DNA of 64,000 nt from Selaginella moellendorffii (Eukaryota > Streptophyta > Lycopodiopsida > Selaginellales > Selaginellaceae). Positions 11,468-20,782 of the stretch are shown here, one piece after another (position 1 is the stretch's first letter; each line of letters opens with the position of its first letter). Below the pieces are notes generated by a model, which searched no databases, was not told where the DNA came from, and was given only the letters and a program-made list of their open reading frames with translations. Made by a program: the position numbers and the translations under genes. Location: positions 204,971 to 268,970 of the forward strand of contig NW_003314318.1 in NCBI RefSeq assembly GCF_000143415.4, given 5' to 3'.

Positions 11468-12002
11468 GTCAACGGTCACCAATAGTCAACAATGGTCAAA
11501 GAGGGAGTTGTCATCTTGCATTCTGCTTCCGCGGTGACGTCAACGCGCTACAAAAGTCAACGGGATATCTTTAGGGTCAGCCCTCAGTCAACTCCGAGTT
11601 TGTGCTAGAGATTTTGATATGTCACCCGCTGGTGCTAGAGATTTTGATATGTCACCCGCTGACTTTTATCTTGGTTTCCACGCTTGCGTTTTCCCGAGCT
11701 AACCAAAGCGTTGTTTGATCCCATCACACATTTCTAAAATCATAACCTGTGTTTGGACTGAAAAAACTGAAGTAAAAAAGACCTGATCGATAACATGGCT
11801 TGTCTCTGGAAAAACTTGGGATGCAGTAGAAAAAAGCAAGTAGCAGTCCCAAGCTTCAACATTGATCCGTTTCCTCACCATGAATCGCTTTGAAACAATG
11901 GGATATCTAGCAGTTGAAACAATGAGATATTCGCATCTAGTTGGGAGTCAACAAAAGTCAACAAAGAAATTCTATAGTCAACGTGGTCAACATGTAGGTC
12001 AA
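11468..12002 (-). promoter_or_regulatory. W-box cluster upstream of the ABCG11-like gene
   Basis: Eleven GTCAA pentamers (TTGAC on the minus strand) start at 11468, 11485, 11495, 11539, 11556, 11587, 11947, 11957, 11977, 11986 and 11998. Ten of them are full TTGAC[C/T] W-boxes, the element bound by WRKY factors. All face the same way, toward the ABCG11-like gene, whose ATG is 783-1317 bases away. The motif is seen; regulation by WRKY proteins is inference. Confidence 0.5.
11602..11661. repeat. perfect 30-base tandem duplication
   Basis: The 30-base unit beginning GTGCTAGAGATTTTGATATG and ending CACCCGCTG occurs twice head to tail without a mismatch, so the duplication is recent. It lies inside the W-box-rich interval but carries no GTCAA itself. 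Confidence 0.95.
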
Positions 12003-12208
12003 GGCCGAAAGAAACAGTAAGAGGGAAAAGAAACAACGCTGAACATTCCAAGTAAGTTGGGACAAATCTCTGCTAGAGAAAAGAGAAACCTATTCCTCGC
12101 CTATATACAATGTGTGTGTGATCCTATCCCATCATACTATCATCTTTTTTGTTTGGTTGTATCCATCTATCCACCCATGTTTCCCTCCCGGACGAGTTCT
12201 CGCGGCTC

Positions 12209-12366
12209 TTACTGTTGCCCGAAGGGGTCAGTGTCAGTTCTTCCAGCAACATTGACAACATCGATACCAATTTTCTTTGCCAAATCTAAAATCCTTTGCT
12301 GCTCTATTCTACTCATGACGGGGCTACAAACAAGGAATTTTTCCACCAATCGTACATCGATCTCCT
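12209..12366 (-). other. isolated exon-like open frame, unknown
   Basis: Minus strand, 12366 to the TAA at 12209, preceded by a possible AG acceptor. About 52 residues with normal protein texture, including VEKFLVCSPVMSRIEQQRI and LAKKIGIDVVNV. Sequence farther upstream (12380-12500, minus) reads openly in another frame, but no convincing donor or start links them. It may be the last exon of a lost gene. I do not recognise it. Confidence 0.25.
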
Positions 12367-13648
12367 CTATTCTTTTTCAAAGAAAAAAGACAAATTCGGG
12401 CATATCGCCCACAGCGCTGGGAGCATATTCGCTGCCCACCGGCCAACCAACACCGCACACCTCAGCAAGCGCCTCCGCGCCACAAGTTCTGGGCCTTGTT
12501 TAAAATCGCCAAGGCAAGATCGACGGCTGCCAGCTTTTAGATCAACGGTTGATATTCAAAAGGCGAGGGCTCCCGCCACATTTCTAGGGCTTGTGTGATC
12601 CAATGGTTTATATTTTCCCTCCACATGTGATGCTTACCTCAAAAGAGACAATGAATTAGAGCTTGAGAATGATGCCTTGGATTTCAATACAAGCCCAAAG
12701 CATGTGCCGTTGTGCTTTTTCTCGCGTCTAGAAACAAACAAACTGAGCGGTCCGCGGCTCGATTCCCAGGAAGCGTAGAAACCAAAGGTCGCCTGTTCGA
12801 TTCCGTGGAGGCCAGCGCTCTTGGAATCCGGAACGCGCGAAAGGGAAAAAAAGAATGCGCATTGCTTTTGCCAGTGCAAAGAAAGAAATTTTTAAAGTGA
12901 GGGAACGCCTTGCCTGTCTTTGAAAACGCCTTGACTATTATGTCAACTGACTGACAGCCGTCCATCGCCACGTCATTCCGGGGTCTTCATTGCGGATCCT
13001 GCCGCCCTTCCGCCCCGGAATGGCCAGACGTTCCCATTCCGGTATGGAAGAAGCCCACTCAATGCTTAATGTTCTCCTATTGGCGAGGGTTCTTATTTTT
13101 CAATCTTTCGTTTTCCTGTGATCAAGATTTTTGCAGGCGCTCGCTCGCTCGATCGGCATTGGCGCGTGTGATAGGGCAAAGGCGAGGCCGATGCGTGCGA
13201 TCTGTCGCCATTCCTCACCTTCTTCTTGCACAGGTTTTCGATGTTCTCCGCGCAGGAAATCTGTGTCTTGATGTGAGGCTTTTGCGGCGGGGCTTGGCCG
13301 GATTCAGCTGGGGAGCGCTCGCGATCTCGGGCAGTCTGTGCGTTATTTTGTTCGCTAGCGGAAAAGATTCGCGTGTGGAATTCGTGTCGACTGTTGCCCG
13401 GAATTGCGTTGCCGCCGCTCCATTCCGATAGGATGAGCGCAGTCCAGGGAGATCGATGCTAGGCCGGCTCGACATCGATATTTCGGATCGATCCAGCCAA
13501 ATCTTTCGAGGTATAGTGCCGATTGTCCCTGTTCTTGCGTGCTCTTGCTCATCGCTAACATATTACGGTCGCAGAGTTGAGAGAATCGAGGTTTCACTCG
13601 GTGAAGAGGAGACGATCATGATCATCTTGTTGTGACGAGGGAATCCAT

Positions 13649-15605
13649 ATGAATCGGCCGTCCGAGATCATGAAGACGACTATCAACGGTATCAGTCACG
13701 TCGGATTCAACTTCGACGGCCAGCAGCAGGATCATCTCTACATGCTCGAGCACAGCGCCTCCTCCGGATTCGACAGCCAGAACAGCAGCTTATCCCAGCA
13801 CCTGGAGAACATTGAAGAGGATTTCCCCATGTACTTCCCATCGCCCACGACGTCCTACCCACCTCCAGAGACGCCATTGGAACCCATGGAGTTCCTGTCC
13901 AGATCGTGGAGCATCTCGGCCGTGGACGTCTCCAAGGCACTGGCTCCCTACAATCCCGCCGCCAACAAGTTTGCTACCGCGAAACGAGCCGAGGAGACGG
14001 GGATCGAGACGACACCCTTCTCGTTCGCCTCGGCAATGACCTCCGACATGGTTCTCAATAGAATTCTCGCACCAGTGGTAAGCCTCTTAAGGTAGTTTGG
14101 AGTTTATTGGTCCTTTGTTCCTGACAGTGCCTAGCTACATTCTTCCTTTCTTGCAGGAGCTCGGCATCCAGAAGAGGAATTCCCAGAGAAGTGGGCTTTT
14201 AATGAAGAACCATAGTGGACCACTTGGAATGGGCTCGCCTCTGTCACCTCAAGTTCCAGAAGAGCAGGTAGTACACTGGTCTTTTTCTTCGCTCAAGGCC
14301 AATTTTTCGTTGTGCAGCATCATTCTTCCACGACTATTACAGCTCCCAAGTCGCCCATCAGAAACGGAAAGTCCGTAAGGAGATGGTTCCGAGACGTCAA
14401 GGACAAGAAGAAGGAGGCAATTCGTGCCCAAAACGCACAGGTTCACGCAGCCATCCAAGTCGCGAGCGTTGCCGCTGCGATAGCTGCCGTGGCTGCTGCC
14501 ACGGCAGCCACGGCCATCGACGATGGTGGAGCAAAGACGAGCATGGCCATGGCTTCCGCTGCATCGCTCGTAGCATCTCAGTGTGTGGAGGTCGCCGAGA
14601 GCTTGGGAGCCGATCACGAGCAGGTTGCGTCGGCCGTTGGCTCCGCGGTTCGTGTCAAAACGGCTGGGGACATTATGACGCTCACTGCTGGTGCTGCGAC
14701 ATGTAAGTCAAGTTCCGAAAGTGCTCGCTCACGCGTGCTTATTGTAGGTGGCCGAATCCTTGCTTAACTGATCAACTTTGTTGGTGTTTTGTGCCGACAG
14801 CTCTACGGGGAGCGGCGATGCTCAAGGCCAGGGCCTTGAAAGAGAACCAGCAGCAGCAACAGCAACAGCAGCACAGCCGCTCGTCGGTCATCCCGTACGA
14901 GCGAGGCTCGATGAACTTCAGTGGAGAGCTTGGATCCGAGGACAGCGAGGCCGAGTCCTTCACACAGGAAGTGCTGGCCAAAGGAACGGACTTTCTCAAG
15001 CGGTCAAAGAGCGGTGAGTATGCTTTACTCTTTCTCCATGGAGTGGAGATATCTTCTGCTTTGGGACAGAGCGCTAAGCCCTGTGTGTGCGCCTTTTGCG
15101 CAGGCGAGATTCATTGGAGATCGGTCTGTGCCTACATTAACAAACACAACCAGGTACGTTGGTATTTTATTATCGCTCCCGCGAGAGAACAGGCAAGCAA
15201 AGCATTCCGTGGGACAAATGTGGCAGGTTATTCTGAAACTCCAGAGCAAGCACGTAGGGGGCGCTCTAAAGAAGAACAAGAAAAGTAAGTAAAAACAGCG
15301 TGAGCTTGATTTCTTCCTCTTGTTCCTTCTGCCGCTCTGATGGATGGATAGAACTCATAAAAATTCCCTCTGTCCTTGGCCTCATAGGTGTGGTTGTGGA
15401 CGTCTACACAGAGATCCCAGCCTGGCCTGGGCGATCACTCCTGGAAAACGGAGAACAGCGGCGATACTTTGGAGTCAAGACGAACACGGCAGAGCTCGAG
15501 GAATTCGAGTGTCGGAGTGACTACGAGCACAAGATCTGGACGCAGGGCATCTCCTATCTTCTGGAGCTTGCAACTAGCAAGCCACAACAAAAGCCCACCA
15601 GCTAA
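13649..15605 (+). CDS. VAN3-binding protein / FORKED1-like (DUF828 plus PH-like domain)
   Basis: Seven exons: 13649-14077, 14157-14267, 14318-14702, 14801-15013, 15104-15153, 15227-15284, 15388-15605; all GT-AG and in frame, 487 residues. The N-terminal half has the family block [14 protein letters not shown] and [15 protein letters not shown]. Next come a basic stretch ([14 protein letters not shown]), an alanine-rich helix region and a glutamine run (CAG repeat near 14848). The C-terminal part is a PH-like domain whose exons include [14 protein letters not shown] and [12 protein letters not shown]. In flowering plants these proteins bind the ARF-GAP VAN3/SFC at the trans-Golgi and affect auxin-dependent vein patterning through PIN traffic. 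In a plant with simple leaves the role would be inferred membrane trafficking. Confidence 0.9.
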
Positions 15606-15616
15606 GGATCGTGTCC

Positions 15617-15720
15617 GGCCAGCCAGCCAGCCAGCCAGCCAGCCCGCCATAGCTGCTCTTCTCCAAGGTTGGCTCTCTTTGTCCTTCCTTCTTTTCTTTC
15701 TTTCTTTCTTTCTTTCTTTT
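15617..15720. repeat. two microsatellites, (CCAG)n and (TTTC)n
   Basis: Just downstream of the VAN3-binding-like stop, about six CCAG units are followed some 50 bases later by a CTTT/TTTC run. Both probably lie in the 3' UTR. The rest of 15606-16148, between two convergent genes, shows no other feature. Confidence 0.9.
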
Positions 15721-16148
15721 CTCGTTGCTGCTTTGGACACCGAGTAGCTTGATAGATGCTTCCGTCCTGACTTTGCTTTGGATGTACGTTGTCGTCAGCC
15801 TTTTGTAAAATGATTTTTTGTGGCTGGCATGATGTGGTTTCCATGCGAGAGATTGAATTGTTGACACGCATGTTGGTGAGATGATTAGCGAACAGCAGAG
15901 CTGATGGAATGGATAGAGTTTTCTTTCCAGTCGCTGAATTGATCTGTTCGCAGATCTAATTCGTCCTTGAACAAGTTCTTTTTCTTTTATGTGAGATCAT
16001 CACAAAATCTTTCTTTTAGTTTCCACCAGACAAAGATGGATGATTTGTATTTAATCTCATCCCACTCTTTGGAAACCTCGGCTTGGAAGTTCCTCATGGT
16101 GGGACAAGGTGTGTAAAAATCTATACGTTATGATCGATTCCAAGAAGA

Positions 16149-17258
16149 TCATCTAAAGTTGACCCTGGAGCGATAGCAAGTGTTGGAAGCCCAGTTTCTT
16201 GGAATCACGTTTCGAGCCACGACTGTTTCCGAGGTTGACAGAGTCGTGACTCGAAACGAGAAAGGGCCCCTCAGAGGACCGCCATTGAAACACCATGTTG
16301 CGCCCCACACCTGAGTCATTGGCTGCCAAACTCGAGACCCAGCCTGTTGTGTGTGTGTGTGTGTGTGTGGAGAGAGAGAGAGAGAGCACAAACAATTCGT
16401 TTCGTCAGTGTAAGCTAAGAGAGAGAGAAAAAGAAAAAGAAGTGAAGAAAGGCATGTTTATCTACCTGCATGAGCTCGACATGACCCAAATCTCCAGGCC
16501 CCGCTGCGTAGCGAACGAGAATGGACAACCAAAATGGTGTGGATCCTTCGTTGACTTGGAATTCCATGGGCCTGGAGCCATAGTTACAATCAACCCTGCA
16601 AAATGTGTTAAAGGTGAGGAGAAGTTGGCCATGAACTCCTTTTAACTATTACCTCTTGTAGAGGACTTGCGTAACTCCTGATCCCAACAGCTGGTTTGTT
16701 CTTCCGGCCATCGCCATTCTTCCAAATGCCGTGCCACTGAGGTCGAAATGCGTCCTCCCAAACGCGCAGTAGCCACCGGGACACTCGTCTGTGATCACCA
16801 CCGTCACGGCTTTGCCGGAGCAGAGCTGCTGCTGCAAGCACCTCACCTGTGCAATCCAAGCCGAAAAAGAAGAACATGAATTCTTTTGGAAGAGCTTGAG
16901 AAGGAGATCCAAATCTCTCATACCTTGTAGCATGCACCACAGCCTCTGCCATTCTTGAACAGGACGGGGCTCCCAGCACCAACATCGAGGCCGTAGGGAG
17001 TGTTCGGGAGTTCACCATAGCCACAAGCTCCTCCTGGAAATGCAAGAGAGAAAGGACATTGATCACTGCAAGAAAGAGAAGAAGAAGGATTGGAGAGAGA
17101 TTTCCTCGCATACCATCAGTTCCAGCACCGCTGGGACTTCCATACCAAGTCGCGGTTGCCAATTGCCAGCCTCGTGCATACGCATGGAATCTGCAACGAG
17201 CAACATCCACTGCTGCGAGCAGCAAGACGATGAGCCTCCACAAACTCGCTGAATCCAT
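16149..17258 (-). CDS. EXPB: beta-expansin-like secreted cell-wall protein
   Basis: Five exons on the minus strand: 17258-17114, 17033-16924, 16846-16653, 16595-16466, 16343-16149; all GT-AG, 257 residues, the usual expansin size. An N-terminal signal peptide is clear ([16 protein letters not shown]). The first domain is the six-stranded barrel of expansins: [43 protein letters not shown] and the HFDLSG motif with its acidic residue. The second, cellulose-binding domain includes [17 protein letters not shown] and [11 protein letters not shown]. The DLSGTAFG form favours the beta class. Expansins loosen walls by disrupting cellulose-matrix contacts at acid pH. The ATG after an upstream in-frame ATG is preferred because it directly begins the signal peptide. 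Confidence 0.92.
16349..16386. repeat. (GT)n(GA)n microsatellite next to the last expansin splice acceptor
   Basis: On the gene's strand this is a (CT)n(CA)n run ending a few bases before the CAG acceptor of the last expansin exon (16343). It stands where the polypyrimidine tract would be, so its length could affect splicing. Confidence 0.9.
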
Positions 17259-17433
17259 CGCACAAAAACACACAAAAAACACAAGAGCTTTAGTCGAAGC
17301 AGATAATGGGAAGAGATTCGAAAAGAAAAAGAGATCGAATAACAGCCCAGCTAGTCCACTTTTTCTTCCACGCAGAGGATCGTCAGTTTACAATGCTATC
17401 TTCTACATGTGCTCTGCGCCTTTGAGTTACCAG

Positions 17434-17547
17434 AAGAACACCTTTGCATCAATCAATCGTGTAAGCCAAAGCGTCGCTACCCACAAGCGCGTAACGAGAG
17501 AAGCGCGATGATGTAAGAGCAGCGATGATTTGCCACTTTACGAGCTC
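17434..17547 (-). repeat. dispersed repeat, copy 2 (inverted partner at 3640-3753)
   Basis: Reverse complement nearly identical to 3640-3753, including the same short open frame (ALVGSDALAYTID) and its TGA. It sits between the expansin gene and the duplicated tract at 17.74-18.96 kb. No further kinase sequence is attached to this copy. Confidence 0.8.
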
Positions 17548-17739
17548 GCCTTTCCGTTGAGCCCAGAGTTAAAAATGCCCAGGTAAAGTTTCGGATCTGG
17601 TGAAAAAAGGAGCCGTTGGAGTGTGTGGACGTTGACCATCTCTGGTAACTGCTGGTTTAAATTTTCCAGGGTTTTGCTAACACATCCAGCGTAAGTTCGA
17701 AGCACGTAATTGAAGCACAAGGTTGCTTGAAGTTTCACT

Positions 17740-17960
17740 CTGGATCTCTTCCAGAGTGCTTTACTGCTTTTGGGCAGAGGCCTTGTAGAGGTTTGTCTCG
17801 CTAGTGCTGCTTGCTGCATTGGTCGGGAGCTTTTGCCAGAGAATCAAACAAAGAACGAGCAAGCGTACCTTGAGCATGAGTGAGTGATCATCCTCCTGTT
17901 TACAGAAGAAATCCTTCTGTTGCAACTTTCTTTCGCGGATAAATAGTTTCCTCAGGCGTT
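17740..17960. repeat. duplicated tract shared with 4280-4440
   Basis: Pieces such as GGCAGAGGCCTTGTAGAG and TTGGTCGGGAGCTTTTGCCA occur in the same order and orientation at 4300-4345. They continue into the region downstream of the 264-residue gene. It is the flank of a segmental duplication of which 4.28-5.28 kb is the decayed copy. Confidence 0.7.
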
Positions 17961-18156
17961 CTCTAGAAACACTCGGTGAATACGTTGAAAACCACAAGAC
18001 AAAACGCGATTTTACTCTTTGAAACGATCCTAGAAACGACACTTCAGTTTAAAGTCAGGTATATAATTCTCAGGCGTTCTCTAGAAACACTCGGTGAATA
18101 CGTTGAAAACCACTCTTTGAAACGATCCTAGAAACGACACTTCAGTTTAAAGTCGA
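17954..18156. repeat. tandem duplication of about 100 bases in the 3' flank of the 264-residue gene
   Basis: TCAGGCGTTCTCTAGAAACA occurs at 17954 and again at 18072; ACGATCCTAGAAACGACACT occurs twice about 97 bases apart. Between units one has lost or gained about 18 bases. The unit lies 3' of the minus-strand gene ending at 18168, probably in its 3' UTR. Confidence 0.9.
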
Positions 18157-18167
18157 GTATATAATTC

Positions 18168-18962
18168 TCATGCATGCACTATTTCGACCTCGTTGGACTC
18201 GAGCAATCTCTTGAAGCCCAGCAGATAATGCGCAATCTTCTCCCTGTAAATCGGGTCCCCCATTGCATCGCGTGGAAATCCAGGATCAAACCTCTCTACC
18301 ACAGTTTCCACTTCCATCCGCCGCGTAATCTTCTGCATACAAGCAGCCAGGTGCCGGGTGACTGGAATCCTGTAGAAAACCGGGCTCGTGTCCAGCACGA
18401 GCAGCCCCAGAAACACTTGCTTCTTGAGTTCCTCGCCCCGCCGCCGCGCTCGTTCCTGGTTCTCTGTAAACGCTTGGATGACCTTCTCCACAAGCCGGGC
18501 TTCTGCAAATTCCTTTCTCTCCAGCCGGTCGGGATGAACTATCATCCTGATCTCGGGTATGAGCCCGCGCATGAGGTACACGTCCCTGTGCTTGGCGATG
18601 CTTCCAGCGTCGTCTCCCTCGGGACCAAACTCGTACTCGACTCCCTGCTCGACGAACCAGTCCGGAATGACAGTGTCCTGCGTCACGTATCGGTTGGCGA
18701 GGATGTGCATTCCTGGCAGCTCCTCGTAGCCCAGGAGGAGCAGCAGCTCCCTGGCCAGCCTCCACACCGAGAGCTGCGTGGTTCCATTGATGCACTCGGG
18801 GATGTAGGCGTTGAGCCAGTGAACGTGGCGAACATCGGCTATGAGGTCCTTCATTTCGCACACCATTTGCTCGTACTCGTCTTCTGCTAGAGGGGAGAAA
18901 AACTCTACGTCACGGAACCTCACCTGGCACCTCTCTATGGTTGCCATCTCCTTGGGAACCAA
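18168..18962 (-). CDS. intact protein of unknown function, 264 residues, single exon
   Basis: A single open frame from ATG 18962 to a stop at 18168. A second in-frame ATG at 18947 (MATIERC) matches the start of the broken paralog at 4545-5284 and may be the real start. The protein is acidic and soluble-looking, with no signal peptide or membrane span. Visible landmarks are CINGTTQLSVWRLAREL, LLLLGYEELPGM, a charged helix AFTENQERARRRGEELKKQ and PVFYRIPVTRHLAAC. I recognise no domain. Conservation of frame here against several breaks in its paralog argues that this copy is expressed and selected. A telo-box (AACCCTAAA) lies immediately upstream of the ATG. Confidence 0.7.
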   Translation of the reverse strand: MVPKEMATIERCQVRFRDVEFFSPLAEDEYEQMVCEMKDLIADVRHVHWLNAYIPECINGTTQLSVWRLARELLLLLGYEELPGMHILANRYVTQDTVIPDWFVEQGVEYEFGPEGDDAGSIAKHRDVYLMRGLIPEIRMIVHPDRLERKEFAEARLVEKVIQAFTENQERARRRGEELKKQVFLGLLVLDTSPVFYRIPVTRHLAACMQKITRRMEVETVVERFDPGFPRDAMGDPIYREKIAHYLLGFKRLLESNEVEIVHA

Positions 18963-19636
18963 CCCTAAATTCTAGCTCGAACATCACACTACAAAATGGG
19001 TTTACAAAATGGGAGATTAAAAGATTTTATTCTAACACCCTCTGGAGTCTTTGTTCTGGCATCTCACTATCAGGAGCTCCTGCGAGAATCGTTCAAAGCA
19101 CGAGCAACGAAATTTTGTGCTTGTCCTGATTTGAGCTAGAACTTTAGAATAAAAGATTGAAGCTTATCGTTTCTAGTGCCCGTGAACCACCTAAAAGATA
19201 TCGTATCTCAATAGTCCGAACTCGTGAGATTTGGATTCGATATAACTGATACTGGAAAGGCACAAGAATACACAAAAGAAAAGGAGGAGAAGGAGAAATA
19301 AAAACAATACCTCCTGCGAGAATATCTCTCGACAAAATATCTTCGACTTTGAAGGAAGATACGATGGAGGGAACGTCCAAGGTTTCGAAGCTAACCATCA
19401 CTCTTTTTCTTTGTTGCTCTCCACGAACCCGTGGACAATGCCGCTGAGAAAATACCAACAACGTTTAGCCGAGAAAAGGGAAAATCTATACCTTTGCGGG
19501 ATCCCAGACACTATAGCTTGTACCGCCAGGAAAACTGCGTCTTCCCAGTCGCGAAACAGCATTGGCCTGTGAAGACCACCGTCACGGCTTTGAATAGCAA
19601 CTCGGGGACAATTACCTGGAAGTGAAGTCGATTGCT
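18963..19636. other. spacer between the 264-residue gene and the R3H gene
   Basis: Contains leader/promoter of the minus-strand gene at its left and 3' flank of the R3H gene at its right. At 19560-19590 a 17-base exact match to the expansin coding sequence (minus-strand AAAGCCGTGACGGTGGT) suggests a very small expansin fragment. No intact gene is visible. Confidence 0.4.
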
Positions 19637-20663
19637 TCATCTCTTTTTCCCTTCTTGGATCCCGAGAGCTTTGGACAGAAGCCTGCTCGCTGCTCTACCA
19701 GGCATGTCCGGCCGACGAGCATTCCTTGTTCTGGAACACGTCTCACCAGTGCTGCCGTCTTGGTCGGGAGGTTTTTCAGGCGAGCAGCTAGTGTGTTGTT
19801 CAGGACGCCTTTGAGCGCTGCTCTTACCCAGTGCGTGAGTGATCATTCTGTGCGCTACCGCAGGAACAGTCCTTGGGGATCTTACGCTTGAGTCGCCTGC
19901 TTCGTCCGAGGCAACAGTGCTGGTGCTGGTCTCGCAGGACGAGAAGATGCGTTCTCTTGCCGAGAGATATGCCGCCTCTCTCTCCTCCAGAGACGTCACG
20001 ACCGGATTCTCGTTAGAAGTGAATTGTTTCTCTGAAACATAAAACTTACTCAAAGCCTGATCCAAGATCTATCCAAACCATACCAGATGCTTGCATAGCA
20101 GAACGTTTAAGTAGTGTTCGAGACGAGCTGCTGGCTATCGAGCATGAATCTTCGAAAGCGTTGAGTAGGTCGCTTAGCAACACGGACGGTCTAGACATGT
20201 CTTTGATTCGTTACCAAAAGAAAGAAAATACGATAGAGAAGTATTGCTTACATGGACGAGTCCTCGCATTTTGCGACCACCAAATGCCTGCCATCTCCCT
20301 CACCCACAGACTCGTGCGCTAGGCTGCAAAAACGAAGAAGAAAAGCTTTTATACGTGAATTCTTTCAAGTTTTAGAGCAAAGATTCTCACCCATAGACGT
20401 CCGCCAAGCGATGGAGAAGCATCCGGTGATAAGAAACCATCGGCGTAAGCTCCAGCAACTCCCTATCACTGGAAAATCACAGATGAATCCACCAGAAAAC
20501 ACAAAAAATCCCTCGCTTGCCTGGATGGATCCAAAAACTCCACAAACGCTTCCTCCGCCGCCAGCAGCAGATGCTTGGTGTGGAGATTGTTCCTGACGAG
20601 AGACGCGAGCTCCTCCACCTGCAAATCGCTCGCATTTGGACACGCATTGGCGCTCACCTCCAT
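19637..20663 (-). CDS. R3H and SUZ domain single-strand nucleic-acid-binding protein
   Basis: Five exons on the minus strand: 20663-20521, 20468-20391, 20323-20252, 20190-20084, 20031-19637, giving 264 residues in frame. Intron 1 is of the GC-AG type (CAG|GCAAGC ... CCAG|T); the others are GT-AG. The R3H domain spans exons 2-4: ELLELTPMVSYHRMLLHRLAD, then the hallmark HESVGEGDGRHLV and SIPSVLLSDLL. The SUZ-like motif SLEEREAAYLSARERIF follows in exon 5. R3H and SUZ modules bind single-stranded nucleic acid, usually RNA, so a role in mRNA regulation is likely. Upstream it shares a 119-base spacer with the divergent GDSL gene. Confidence 0.88.
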
Positions 20664-20782
20664 TGATAAACCCTAACCCTGATAATAGCATATTCTTCCC
20701 GGATCCGCGTTATTGAAATAAAGAGAGGCGTTTGGGGATATTCGTATCCAGTCTTTGAGTGTATTCTTTGGGGCTTTTGTGG
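20664..20782. promoter_or_regulatory. 119-base bidirectional intergenic region (R3H / GDSL)
   Basis: The start codons of two divergent genes are separated by only 119 bases, so promoters and both leaders must overlap. A telo-box AAACCCTAA lies at 20668-20676, next to the R3H start; no clear TATA box is seen. Shared control is inference. Confidence 0.6.

Larger units (their letters stand above)
10686..13648. other. intergenic region between ABCG11-like and VAN3-binding-like genes
   Basis: It holds the 5' leader and promoter of the minus-strand ABCG gene at its left end and those of the plus-strand gene at its right end (13.0-13.6 kb, GC-richer, with a GCTCGCTCGCTCG run). Between them lie a W-box cluster, a 30-base tandem duplication and an isolated exon-like frame, listed separately. 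I see no complete gene in this 3 kb. Confidence 0.6.

Noticed and set aside
11602-11661. CRISPR-like direct repeat
   Set aside because: Only two adjacent units with no spacer between them; a plain tandem duplication in a plant genome.
12734-12810. Two GTTCGATTCC-like boxes suggesting a tRNA or tRNA-derived SINE
   Set aside because: T-stem pairing is poor, there is no anticodon arm and no poly-A tail or target duplication.
19560-19590. Expansin pseudogene suggested by 17 identical bases (AAAGCCGTGACGGTGGT)
   Set aside because: Only this short stretch and weak codon-level similarity around it; too little to call a pseudogene.
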